Assembly: GCF_000566685.1 (NCBI RefSeq) | Contig: NZ_AZQN01000003.1 | Coordinates: 558,001-622,000 of the forward strand | From: Dyadobacter tibetensis Y620-1 | Lineage (GTDB): Bacteria > Bacteroidota > Bacteroidia > Cytophagales > Spirosomataceae | Length of the DNA: 64,000 nucleotides | Direction: 5' to 3' | Shown: piece after piece, positions 1 through 8,862 of the stretch | Layout: each line of letters begins with the position of its first letter | Position numbering within the stretch: position 1 is the first letter of the stretch | Program-made: the position numbers and the translations under genes | The notes under the pieces: generated by a model | Told to the model about the DNA's origin: nothing | The model's input: the letters and a program-made list of their open reading frames with translations, nothing else | Database searches by the model: none

Positions 1-2
1 AG

Positions 3-116
3 CCCGCGTTGCCGCCTACCGGGGCTGCAGTAGCCAATGCAATTTATAAAGCGACTGGTAAAAGACTGCGCAATCAACCCTTCATATTAGAAGAACCGTT
101 CAAGGGTGTTTCATAG
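3..116 (+). CDS. C-terminal end of a molybdopterin-binding hydroxylase large subunit (partial)
   Basis: Only the last 37 codons are present; the gene enters from the left edge, in frame from base 3, and stops with TAG at 114-116. The fragment has [16 protein letters not shown] followed by a basic KRLRNQPF segment. This resembles the extreme C-terminus of xanthine dehydrogenase/isoquinoline 1-oxidoreductase type large subunits, where a Pro-rich turn and a VANAI helix close the molybdenum-cofactor domain. Substrate cannot be judged from this piece. The small iron-sulfur subunit would be expected to the left of the window. Confidence 0.6.
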   Translation, partial: PALPPTGAAVANAIYKATGKRLRNQPFILEEPFKGVS

Positions 117-207
117 GAAATGCTTCCAGGGCTCCAGCTCTCGGAAGTAGATAAACCCTCACTGTCGGCCAAACAATACGACTAAACATGGTGTATTGAT
201 AGTAAAT

Positions 208-234
208 TCCTCCCCATCACTTCTTTGGGGAGGA
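208..234 (+). other. Perfect 9-bp hairpin between the hydroxylase tail and the aldolase gene
   Basis: TCCTCCCCA at 208-216 pairs perfectly with TGGGGAGGA at 226-234 around a 9-nt loop. No T-run follows on either strand, so it is only a weak candidate for the terminator of the left-edge gene. It could instead be an mRNA 3'-end stabiliser. Confidence 0.3.
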
Positions 235-306
235 TATATGGCCCAGGTCTCACTACAGTATTAGGAGTGATAGCCGAAGGGGCTCAATTTTGCCTATATC
301 TTATAC

Positions 307-942
307 ATGATGAATCCGAATACATTTTCTTGGGAGTTATTCCATAAGGCACCCATTGTAGGTATCCTTCGTAATATTACGATAGAAGATCTTCCTATGC
401 TCTTGCAAATCTATAGTGAAGTGGGGCTAACTACCCTAGAAATAACCATGAATACGCCTGGCGCGGAAGAGATGATTGCCTACGCTGTTGCCAATGCACC
501 TGAAGGGCTTAATATTGGAGCAGGCACCGTTTGCACGGATCGGGAGTTGAAATCGGCTTTGGAGGCGGGCGCCCAGTTTATAGTTACTCCAGTAGTATCA
601 GCTAAAATCATAAAAAAGTGTGTAAAAAAGAGCATTCCTATATTTCCTGGAGCTTATACCCCCACTGAAATTTATAAAGCTTGGTCTTTAGGTGCTCCCA
701 TGATTAAAGTATTCCCGGCCACAGCTTTAGGGCCTACATTTATTCGAGATATTAAAGGGCCCTTTCAGGATATAAAACTGATTCCTACTGGTGGGGTTTC
801 CTTAGAGAATTTCATAGAATTCAAAAATGCAGGAGCCGATGGGTATGGTTTAGCCAGTCTTCTTTTCGACAAAAAAATGATAGCTAATAAAGATTGGCCG
901 GCACTTAAGGTCCATCTTGGTAAATTTGTTGCGTTATTATAA
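307..942 (+). CDS. eda: KDPG/KHG aldolase (2-dehydro-3-deoxyphosphogluconate aldolase)
   Basis: Class I aldolase of 211 residues, the usual size of the Eda family. It cleaves 2-keto-3-deoxy-6-phosphogluconate to pyruvate and glyceraldehyde 3-phosphate (Entner-Doudoroff and hexuronate routes). Visible active-site elements: GILRN with Arg22, LEITMNTP with Glu45, GAGTV with Thr74, FIVTP, FPGAYTPTE, IKVFPA with the Schiff-base Lys134, and the phosphate-binding PTGGV near 160-164. Two ATGs are in tandem (307 and 310). No KDG kinase or other sugar-acid gene sits beside it in the window, so the substrate pathway is not defined by context. Cytoplasmic. Confidence 0.9.
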   Translation: MMNPNTFSWELFHKAPIVGILRNITIEDLPMLLQIYSEVGLTTLEITMNTPGAEEMIAYAVANAPEGLNIGAGTVCTDRELKSALEAGAQFIVTPVVSAKIIKKCVKKSIPIFPGAYTPTEIYKAWSLGAPMIKVFPATALGPTFIRDIKGPFQDIKLIPTGGVSLENFIEFKNAGADGYGLASLLFDKKMIANKDWPALKVHLGKFVALL

Positions 943-1012
943 ATCAGGTAAATAAGCCTAAACCACTACATTCTATGATTGGGTGAGCCACCAACGGTAT
1001 GGATTATCCACT

Positions 1013-1020
1013 TACCTTTG
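1013..1020 (+). promoter_or_regulatory. TAnnTTTG-type -7 box close to the helicase start
   Basis: TACCTTTG matches the Bacteroidota sigma-ABfr -7 consensus TAnnTTTG and ends three bases before the ATG at 1024. No matching -33 TTTG is present at the usual spacing. If real, transcription would start at or next to the start codon. Confidence 0.25.
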
Positions 1021-1023
1021 TAT

Positions 1024-2937
1024 ATGGATTATTTCAAAAAACTGCTTGGACTGCTTCAGATAGAACGGGAAGAGGACCGACTGTCTTACAAAAAACTCAC
1101 AGAGAATACTTCCGTTTCTGAGCGCAGAGGCGAAGGTCTCGCCTGGTATCCCATTGCTATACGAGGCACCGAGATGGGACGAGGAGATTATCTGACCGTA
1201 GAGTTGGAGCGTACTACACATCAGGATATTGCGCATCAATTCCGTTCCGGAATGCCAGCAGTTTTGTTCTCCAACCATGACCCCAAAGAAGACCGCGTTG
1301 AAGGGACAATCTCCTATCAGAATGGCAATCGACTGAAAATTGCACTGCGAAATGAAGAGCTTCCCGATTGGTCGCGAGATGGCAAGCTGGGCATTGAATT
1401 AATGTTTGATGATAACAGCTATGACGAAATGAATGCCGCTTTGAAAAAAGCGGAAAAGGATTTGGAAAACCCTGCTCGACTACCGTTGATGCGGGTTCTA
1501 TTGGGAGAAAAGGAGCCATCATACCACCCGAATCCTATAAATTATCATTTTAAGGGACTGAATGAATCCCAGGAAAATGCTGCCCAAAAAATTTTAATGG
1601 CCAATGAGCTGTCCATTGTTCATGGCCCTCCTGGTACAGGTAAGACTACTACCCTTATCCAAGCGATTACGGCGTTGGCTGCTACAGGATCCGAAAAGAT
1701 TCTGGTCGTAGCCCCAAGCAATACTGCCGTCGATCTGCTTAGCGAGAAACTTTCCGAAGAAGGACTTCATGTGGTTAGGGTTGGGAATCCTGCTAAGGTT
1801 TCCCAACGGTTGTCTGCCCTTACCCTGGATCATAAAATGACCGCCCATCCAAGAACCAAGGAAATTAAGGCGCTGAAGAAGCAAGCCAATGAGTTTCGGA
1901 ATATGGCGCATAAATACAAGCGCAATTTTGGCAAAGCCGAAAGAGAACAGCGTAAGGCGCTTTTTGATGAGGCTCATCGAATCATAAAAGAAGTAGGCAG
2001 AACGGAGCAATATATAATTGACGATCTCTTGAGTAAAGCCCAGGTAATTACCGCTACTTTGGTAGGTAGTAATCATTACACGGTTCGAGAGTTGAATTAT
2101 GACACGTTGGTGATCGATGAAGCAGGTCAGGCACTGGAGCCTGCCTGCTGGATCCCGATCCTAAAAGCGAACCGGGTGGTTCTGGCTGGGGATTATTGTC
2201 AGTTACCCCCTACCATTAAATCTAATCAGGCGGCTCAGCAGGGCTTGTCTCTTACCTTACTAGAGAAGTTGGCCGAAACGTACCCTAATCACGTAACACT
2301 TTTGGATACCCAGTACCGTATGAACCAGGCGATTATGGGCTATTCGTCCCAGGTGTTTTATGAAAATCGCCTGATTGCACACAATTCTGTGGCCAACTGG
2401 ACTCTATTAGGAGAGAAAAAAGCCCTGGCCTTTATCGATACAGCGGGCTGCGGTTTTGATGAAAAGCTGGAGGGAACCAGCTCTACCAACCCCGAAGAGG
2501 CGTCTTTCGCCATCAGATACCTGTCGCATCTGGTTTCTGAAATGGAAACACGGCCTGGTTATACTGCAGAAAATTTCCCTTCTATTGGGATCATTTCCCC
2601 TTATAAGCAGCAAATTGAATTATTAAAAACCCAGGTCGACAGCAGTCCGGTATTCAGGAGCTATGGTGGCACTGTTCAGGTCAATACTATCGATAGTTTT
2701 CAGGGACAGGAGCGCGATATCATACTGATTAGTCTTACCCGTAGCAATATAGAAGGGAATATAGGTTTCCTTTCTGATATTCGTCGAATGAATGTTGCCA
2801 TGACCCGGGCCCGTAAAAAACTTATTGTGATTGGAGATAGTGCCACGCTCGGATCCCTGCCATTTTATGCCGACTTCATTGATTATACCCAGAACTGCGA
2901 GGGATATTTTAGTGCTTGGGAATTTATGGATGTTTAA
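1024..2937 (+). CDS. UPF1-like superfamily 1B DNA/RNA helicase
   Basis: 637-residue SF1B helicase of the UPF1/IGHMBP2/Dna2 type. An N-terminal non-helicase domain (about 1-180) precedes a Walker A GPPGTGKTT from residue 201. Other motifs are a Walker B-type VIDEAGQA near 365, GDYCQLPP (motif III), TQYRMNQAI (motif IV), SPYKQQIELL, DSFQGQERDI (motif V) and NVAMTRARKKL (motif VI). An ATP-driven 5'-3' translocase on RNA or DNA is expected; the precise role in bacteria is not settled. The ATG at 1024 was chosen over an upstream TTG at 979, which would add 15 unconserved residues. Stands alone, 81 bases after eda. Confidence 0.88.
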   Translation: MDYFKKLLGLLQIEREEDRLSYKKLTENTSVSERRGEGLAWYPIAIRGTEMGRGDYLTVELERTTHQDIAHQFRSGMPAVLFSNHDPKEDRVEGTISYQNGNRLKIALRNEELPDWSRDGKLGIELMFDDNSYDEMNAALKKAEKDLENPARLPLMRVLLGEKEPSYHPNPINYHFKGLNESQENAAQKILMANELSIVHGPPGTGKTTTLIQAITALAATGSEKILVVAPSNTAVDLLSEKLSEEGLHVVRVGNPAKVSQRLSALTLDHKMTAHPRTKEIKALKKQANEFRNMAHKYKRNFGKAEREQRKALFDEAHRIIKEVGRTEQYIIDDLLSKAQVITATLVGSNHYTVRELNYDTLVIDEAGQALEPACWIPILKANRVVLAGDYCQLPPTIKSNQAAQQGLSLTLLEKLAETYPNHVTLLDTQYRMNQAIMGYSSQVFYENRLIAHNSVANWTLLGEKKALAFIDTAGCGFDEKLEGTSSTNPEEASFAIRYLSHLVSEMETRPGYTAENFPSIGIISPYKQQIELLKTQVDSSPVFRSYGGTVQVNTIDSFQGQERDIILISLTRSNIEGNIGFLSDIRRMNVAMTRARKKLIVIGDSATLGSLPFYADFIDYTQNCEGYFSAWEFMDV

Positions 2938-3124
2938 GAACAAGGAAAATAATAATAGGGATGCTATTGAATGCCCCGAGGGGGATATCGTACAATAAGT
3001 ATAAATGCCAACCTGAATTTTTCAGAACTCCTTTATTAAAGAAAATAGAATGGCTCATGTATCCGTTAGTAAGATGGGACCTTATCCTTTATTTTTAAAA
3101 TCTTAATTTTCACTGATTTTCAGC

Positions 3125-3132
3125 TATTTTTG
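3125..3132 (+). promoter_or_regulatory. TAnnTTTG -7 box upstream of the surface protein
   Basis: TATTTTTG is a full match to the Bacteroidota -7 consensus and lies 67 bases before the ATG at 3200. No clear -33 TTTG is seen at 19-23 bases upstream, so this is a half-supported promoter. Confidence 0.35.
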
Positions 3133-3199
3133 TAGTGCACTTAAACTAAAATGATATTCCCCTTTAGCATTTAGACCTGATCTTTCAGTACACACGCAT

Positions 3200-5149
3200 A
3201 TGAAAATAAAATTACTAGTCTCATTTATCATAGCATTATTCCTGGGAACTTCCGATGAAGTGAGTTCTCAAGGGCTTTGTGACCGGGGTGGGGGTGGCTT
3301 CACCCTCGATAAAAACGAGGGTTGCGCTCCTTTACGGGTCACGATCACCAATGATATTGCGGGTTCTCTTGCAGACGACTACTCCGTTAATTATGATGGG
3401 AAGTCTCTGGCCGGGGTCCAATTTTCCGACTTGAGAAGTCCGTATTCAAATGAAAAGACCGTCACTTATGGTGCGCCAGGCGTTTTTACAATATTGCAAA
3501 AGGTCGTTTTAGGAAACGGACAATTTTATGCCTGTAAGACGGTAAAAGTATTAGAAGTAAGGCCGGTAGTTGCTACCTATTCGTCTTGTGGAGGATCTAA
3601 AATTATTGTTACCCTGGTAAGTGATAATATCTTAAATGCTTACGATCGCTTACAGTTCGACTGGGGAGACGGGAATAAAACGGAATGGAAAAAAGGAGAT
3701 AATCTGACCCTGGAGTATACATACCAGAATACATCAATCCAACCGACTATTCGAATTACTGGTCTTTATGACGCTCCATCTGCATGTACCCAAGGGTTCC
3801 CACTTAATATGCCTGTCAAATTCGAACAGGCACAACTTCAGAGCATTGCCATTAATAGTGTTGAAATGAAGGGAAATGGAAGTATGGAAATTAATTATTT
3901 GGGCCTTTCAGGTGTAAATACCGATCTGAAGTACAGTACGGATAATGGAGCCAATTATTCGGTTGCGGCTACGCGAACCACCGGTGGGGTGCAGATTGCT
4001 AGGATAAACGGATTGAACACTGCCCAAATTTATAAGGTAAAATTAGGTTCTCGCGACTTGTGTGGGGGTGTACTCGATAGCGAAGTGATTACCTCCATGG
4101 TCTTAAAGGGATCTACTGCCAATGAGTCAAATATCCTGAGTTGGAATGAGTATCCAGCCGGGCAAGACTTTGATAGTTACGAGATATTACGCGATGGGAA
4201 ATCTTTAGAAGTTATTAAGGATATCAAGACCCTCAGTTTTACTGATCTGGATGTACAGTGCGGTGATAATTTTGAATATCAATTAATTGTCACTACGAAA
4301 AATATAAAATCTATTTCAGCACCTGTAAGTGTCAAAACAGAAGTAAGCAGTCCAGGGCCTATTACAGAGGCCTCCGTAACTGTGGCTAGTGACGATCTGA
4401 TCATTATTAATACGGCTGTTCCAGGAGCTAGCGGGAAAAATAACTACGAAATAATGATTGAAAAGGCGGATGCGGGAAGTACGGTGTTTAAGCGATTGAC
4501 AACTTTATATAATCAGCTTACCTATTCAGATCCCGATGTGGAAGCCAATGCGCAATCTTACTGTTATCGGATGACTTACCGAAACGCCTGTGGGCAACGT
4601 TCTGCTGCCACAGAGCCAATCTGCACGATTCATCTGAGTACGGATATACCCTTGATTAAATGGACCGGAGAAAAACCCTTTATGGACGCAATAGCCACAT
4701 ACGAGGTAACTCAGGAGAGTCCATCCAAAAAGGAGGTAACCGATGTAGGCCCAACTACCAGTTTTGTCCCGAAGTTCGACAACCAAACCGATTTGTCATA
4801 TACCTTTCAGATTACGGCCAAATCGGTTAACAGGAACTTTGAAAGTGTTTCGAATATTTTGTCAGTTAATCGGGACGTAGCGCTTTATCTGCCTTCGGCT
4901 TTTACCCCTGACGGAGACGGATATAATGATCTGTTTCAGGCCTATGGAGCCTTATATAAAACTTTTTCTATGTCTGTTTTTAACAAATGGGGGAAAGTTG
5001 TATTTCATACCACTGACATTCAAGATGGCTGGGATGGCAGAATTCAGGGAGAAGATGCTCCAATTGGATCGTATGTATATAAAATTACTGTTGTTGATAT
5101 CCTGAATCAGGAAGTTAGTAAAACAGGCACGTTCATGTTGCTTAGGTAA
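3200..5149 (+). CDS. Type IX-secreted surface protein with PKD/FN3-like modules and CHU_C sorting domain
   Basis: 649 residues with an N-terminal signal peptide (MKIKLLVSFIIALFLG, cleavage near VSSQG). The middle is a string of beta-sandwich modules: a PKD-like first domain beginning near GCAPLRVTI, then fibronectin-III-like stretches such as NILSWNEYPAGQDFDSYEILRD. The last 85 residues are the gliding motility-associated (CHU_C, type B) domain: LPSAFTPDGDGYNDLF, VFNKWGKVVF, DGWDGR and PIGSYVYKI. By family knowledge that domain directs export through the type IX secretion system and display on the cell surface. Ligand or enzyme activity is not apparent. Monocistronic: own -7 box upstream and a strong terminator downstream. 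Confidence 0.85.
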   Translation: MKIKLLVSFIIALFLGTSDEVSSQGLCDRGGGGFTLDKNEGCAPLRVTITNDIAGSLADDYSVNYDGKSLAGVQFSDLRSPYSNEKTVTYGAPGVFTILQKVVLGNGQFYACKTVKVLEVRPVVATYSSCGGSKIIVTLVSDNILNAYDRLQFDWGDGNKTEWKKGDNLTLEYTYQNTSIQPTIRITGLYDAPSACTQGFPLNMPVKFEQAQLQSIAINSVEMKGNGSMEINYLGLSGVNTDLKYSTDNGANYSVAATRTTGGVQIARINGLNTAQIYKVKLGSRDLCGGVLDSEVITSMVLKGSTANESNILSWNEYPAGQDFDSYEILRDGKSLEVIKDIKTLSFTDLDVQCGDNFEYQLIVTTKNIKSISAPVSVKTEVSSPGPITEASVTVASDDLIIINTAVPGASGKNNYEIMIEKADAGSTVFKRLTTLYNQLTYSDPDVEANAQSYCYRMTYRNACGQRSAATEPICTIHLSTDIPLIKWTGEKPFMDAIATYEVTQESPSKKEVTDVGPTTSFVPKFDNQTDLSYTFQITAKSVNRNFESVSNILSVNRDVALYLPSAFTPDGDGYNDLFQAYGALYKTFSMSVFNKWGKVVFHTTDIQDGWDGRIQGEDAPIGSYVYKITVVDILNQEVSKTGTFMLLR

Positions 5150-5202
5150 AGGGAAAGTTCTTTACTCTTATTATCTGTTAATCATCCAAATTTTCTTGTT
5201 CC

Positions 5203-5244
5203 ATCCATCTTAGCCTTGTCAGGAGGTTAAGATGGATTTTTTTT
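5203..5244 (+). terminator. Rho-independent terminator after the surface protein
   Basis: ATCCATCTTAGCC (5203-5215) pairs with GGTTAAGATGGAT (5225-5237), a 13-bp stem with one G-U pair and a 9-nt loop, followed directly by seven T residues (5238-5244). Confidence 0.85.
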
Positions 5245-5598
5245 GCCCCAATTCCTTCCAAATAAAATATTTATCGCCTTATTCTCTCTCCACCGCTTTC
5301 GTTTGTGTGGATTACTGAAAGTTAAAAATCAGAAAGAGCCTTCGATCATGGGAAATACGGAGTGTCTCCTTGACAAAATATAATCCCCACTGACTTATCA
5401 TTCCAGAGATTACTAGCCTTACCACGGGCCGATGGGAGTCGATATGTCGACCTGTTTTTAGGTAAATCTATATATGTAACTTGTTGATAAATAGATAATA
5501 GTATTTATTTTATTGCAAATTTTAATATTGTATAATTGTAATATATATAGTAATTTTATGATATATGAATTATATGTTTCATAAAAATTACTACTAAT
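5245..5598. other. Gene-free AT-rich leader before susC
   Basis: About 350 bases without an ORF. The last 130 bases are extremely AT-rich (runs such as TAATATATATAG). A perfect TAnnTTTG box was not found. No RNA element is recognisable; this is probably the promoter and 5' leader of the SusC/SusD operon. Confidence 0.4.
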
Positions 5599-8500
5599 AT
5601 GAATAATCATCTACTATTAGTGTTAGGGTTTCTGCTACTCATCAGTAGGCCGGGACTCTGTCAGGAGCAAACGGTAACGGGAACCGTTACGACGGCGAAT
5701 GGGTCCGTGCTCCCAGGAGTGAATATTACGATTAAGGCAACCACTCGAGGCACGAGTACTGACCAGAATGGTAAATATGAACTAAAAGCCAGCAAATCTT
5801 CCACCTTGGTATTTAGCTTCATTGGTTTTTACAAGAAAGAGGTAGTAGTAGGAAACCAAACGACCATTAATGTTATCTTGGAAAACGAGATTAATGAGTT
5901 GGAGGAGGTCATCGTTACGGCCTTGGGAATTAGTCGGGAAAAAAAATCATTGGGTTTTGCCGTTCAGGAGATTCAAGGTGACCAGGTGGCGGCAGTTAAG
6001 CAACAGAACTTCGTCAATTCGCTTTCCGGGAAAGTAGCGGGCATACAAATTCGTCAGAACAATACTTTTGGAGGATCAACAAACGTCCTCATTAGAGGCA
6101 ATAATTCGCTTGCCGGGAATAATCAGCCGCTTTTTGTGGTCGATGGAGTACCTATTTCTAATTACCAGGGAAATAGCACCAATCAAACCAATGGAAGAAG
6201 AGGCTACGATTACGGTAATGCCGCCTCGGATATCAATGCAGAGGATATTGCTAGTATTTCTATCTTGAAAAGCGCCGCTGCAACAGCCTTATACGGTTCC
6301 AGGGGCTCGAATGGTGTGGTGCTCATTACCACCAAAAGAGGTTCTAAACGGCAAGGGCTGGGATTAAGTGTCTCCTCTGGGGTCAATTTTGGCAAAATTG
6401 ATAAATCGACTTTTATAAGATACCAGAAGAAATATGGAGCGGGCTATTCTCCCTGGTATGGGCCTACGAACCCCTATTTTGAAGATGCCGATATAAATGG
6501 AGATGGGGTGACTGATCTCGTAAATCCCACCCGGGAGGATGGGTCTTATGGAGCAAAGTTCGACCCCAATTTGATGGTGTACCAGTGGGAATCTTTCGTG
6601 CCGGAATCCGAACATTACCTTAAACCCCTGCCCTGGGTTGCAGCCCAAAATGATCCTTCTACATTTTTTGAACAACAGGTGACTTGGAATAATACAATCG
6701 ATCTGAATGGTGGAAATGAGAACGGAACTTTTAGACTAGCATATACTTATTTTGACGACAAAGGTATCTTACCCAATAGTTCTCAGAAAAGGCATAACTT
6801 AAATTTTAATGGAACCTATCAGTTCAGTTCTAAGCTGAAGGCTTCTATCTCCAGTAATTATACGAGGCAGGGGACAATCGGACGTTTTTCTACGGGATAT
6901 TCCGACAATCTGATGACCAATTTTAGACAGTGGTGGCAGACTAACGTGGATATTAAAAGACAGAAATATTTTTACGATCTCACTGGTAGAAACGTAACAT
7001 GGAACATGAACGACCCTATAAATGGTGACACGGGGCCTATCTATTGGGACAATCCATACTGGACTCGATATCAAAACTATAATTCTGATAGTCGGGGACG
7101 GCTTTATGGGAATATCAAGGTTGATTATCAGCTAACCGACTGGTTCGGACTCATGGGTAGAGTTTCAATGGATACTTATAAAGAACTCCGAGAGGAACGT
7201 CGTGCCGTAGGTTCAATTGCCGCCGAGTTCGGACTTCAAAATAACGATGAACGTTCTGGCTATCAAAGGACGGATATAGACTTTACGGAACAGAATTATG
7301 ATCTGATCGGTAACTTCAATAAGGATTTAAGCGATGATCTTAATTTGAATGGTTTGATAGGACTAAATATTCGTAAGGAGAGTCGGGAACGTATTATTCA
7401 GTCTACCTCTGGTGGTTTGGCCCTGCCTGGGTTATATGCGATTAGTAACTCGGTGAATACCGCCCCTCTACCTGCTGAGTCCCTGGCAGAGAAGCAGGTG
7501 AACGGCTATTATATCAGTGCATCCCTAGGGTATCAAGATACCTATTTCCTGGATATTTCCGATCGGATTGATGTTTCTTCTGCTCTGCCCCAAGCCAATA
7601 ATACTTATAACTACTATTCTGTATCGGGGAGTTATATATTTTCGAATCATCTGGATATGGGATGGCTGCGTTTTGGTAAACTCAGAATAGGATATGCTGA
7701 GGTAGGGAATGATGCGCCAGCCCTCAGTGTGGGTGATGTGTATGGGCGGATCGATAATTTTGGGTCTGCTATTTTGACCTCCGTGCCATCCACAAAAAAC
7801 AATCCAGACCTGAAGCCTGAACGAACCAAAAGTTGGGAAGCAGGACTCGAATTAAATACATTTTCGGGCAGGCTGGGGCTCGATTTATCCGTTTATAACG
7901 TCAATACCATCGATCAGATCCTAAGGGTAACGCAGTCTTATACGACAGGCTATCAATATCGCTATGTCAACGCCGGAAACCTTACCAATAAAGGGGTTGA
8001 GGTGGCCCTGACCGGTATACCTCTGAAAAGGAGCGGATTTGAATGGAAGGCCGTTGTAAACTGGTCTAAAAATGTGAATCGCGTAGGCTCCCTTTATGAG
8101 GGGGTTACCAATATTGTTTTGAATACCTTTCAAGGAGGTATTACCATTAATGCCACACAAGGAGAACGGTATGGTACTATTCGCGGTACTGGATTTGAGT
8201 ACCTAGACGGTCAGAAGGTGGTAAATACTGCCGGGTATTACAAATCGAAACAGGATCAAGTCATTGGTATTGCCCAGCCCAGGTGGGTGGGTGGGATTAC
8301 TAACAGTATTACCTACAAAGGGGTTAATCTGAGCTTTCTGGTGGATATGTCAAAAGGCGGGGAAGTATATTCCTTGGATATGCATTATGGTCAAGGAACG
8401 GGTCTGCCCGATTATACAGCTGCAATTAACGACTTAGGGAATGAAGTCAGAGCCCCTGTAGCCGATGGTGGGGGGCTGATCAATCCGGGGGTTCAGGCCG

Positions 8501-8841
8501 ATGGTACCCCTAATACCGTTCGTACCAGAGCCAATGATTACGGAGGCTATTACTACTGGGGTAATGCGGCCAGAAATCCTGGAGCTCTGACCACCTATGA
8601 TGCCTCTTATGTCAAACTTAGAGAGGCTGCTGTCTCTTATAGGTTACCCTCTAAAATATTGGGAAAAGCGGTTCAAAACGTCACTTTCTCCGTTGTTGGT
8701 AGGAATTTGTGGATCATTCATAAGAAGGTGCCCTTCGCTGACCCTGAGTCAGGATTGGGAGCCGGGAATTCCCAAGGCTATCTTTCAGGCTCATATCCGA
8801 CCGTCCGGAATTTAGGTTTTAAGCTACAACTTGATTTTTGA
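5599..8841 (+). CDS. SusC/RagA-family TonB-linked outer membrane transporter
   Basis: 1080 residues. Signal peptide 1-21 (MNNHLLLVLGFLLLISRPGLC), then a carboxypeptidase-regulatory-like domain from about 24 (TVTGTVTTANGSVLPGVNI) to about 105. The SusC linker follows (ELEEVIVTALGISREKKSLG), then a plug domain (SLSGKVAGIQIRQ, FVVDGVPI, SAAATALYGSRGSNGVVLITT) and a long beta-barrel ending in an aromatic C-terminus (LGFKLQLDF). It lacks an STN domain, so it is a plain importer without sigma-factor signalling. Partner of the SusD-like lipoprotein 21 bases downstream; together they form a TonB-powered import complex. The neighbouring SGNH hydrolase and esterase hint at an esterified substrate, which is inference. 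Confidence 0.93.
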   Translation: MNNHLLLVLGFLLLISRPGLCQEQTVTGTVTTANGSVLPGVNITIKATTRGTSTDQNGKYELKASKSSTLVFSFIGFYKKEVVVGNQTTINVILENEINELEEVIVTALGISREKKSLGFAVQEIQGDQVAAVKQQNFVNSLSGKVAGIQIRQNNTFGGSTNVLIRGNNSLAGNNQPLFVVDGVPISNYQGNSTNQTNGRRGYDYGNAASDINAEDIASISILKSAAATALYGSRGSNGVVLITTKRGSKRQGLGLSVSSGVNFGKIDKSTFIRYQKKYGAGYSPWYGPTNPYFEDADINGDGVTDLVNPTREDGSYGAKFDPNLMVYQWESFVPESEHYLKPLPWVAAQNDPSTFFEQQVTWNNTIDLNGGNENGTFRLAYTYFDDKGILPNSSQKRHNLNFNGTYQFSSKLKASISSNYTRQGTIGRFSTGYSDNLMTNFRQWWQTNVDIKRQKYFYDLTGRNVTWNMNDPINGDTGPIYWDNPYWTRYQNYNSDSRGRLYGNIKVDYQLTDWFGLMGRVSMDTYKELREERRAVGSIAAEFGLQNNDERSGYQRTDIDFTEQNYDLIGNFNKDLSDDLNLNGLIGLNIRKESRERIIQSTSGGLALPGLYAISNSVNTAPLPAESLAEKQVNGYYISASLGYQDTYFLDISDRIDVSSALPQANNTYNYYSVSGSYIFSNHLDMGWLRFGKLRIGYAEVGNDAPALSVGDVYGRIDNFGSAILTSVPSTKNNPDLKPERTKSWEAGLELNTFSGRLGLDLSVYNVNTIDQILRVTQSYTTGYQYRYVNAGNLTNKGVEVALTGIPLKRSGFEWKAVVNWSKNVNRVGSLYEGVTNIVLNTFQGGITINATQGERYGTIRGTGFEYLDGQKVVNTAGYYKSKQDQVIGIAQPRWVGGITNSITYKGVNLSFLVDMSKGGEVYSLDMHYGQGTGLPDYTAAINDLGNEVRAPVADGGGLINPGVQADGTPNTVRTRANDYGGYYYWGNAARNPGALTTYDASYVKLREAAVSYRLPSKILGKAVQNVTFSVVGRNLWIIHKKVPFADPESGLGAGNSQGYLSGSYPTVRNLGFKLQLDF

Positions 8842-8862
8842 TATACCCCAAAAAAAGAAATT

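Noticed and set aside
1594-2076. 160-residue minus-strand ORF opposite the helicase
   Set aside because: Overlaps Walker A and other conserved helicase motifs on the plus strand; no recognisable protein features.
2916-3098. 60-residue ORF after the helicase
   Set aside because: Overlaps the helicase end, has no features and no promoter; likely chance.
5370-5384. TTGACA and TATAAT hexamers before susC
   Set aside because: Only 3 bases separate them, so they cannot act as a sigma-70 -35/-10 pair, and this phylum uses a different consensus.
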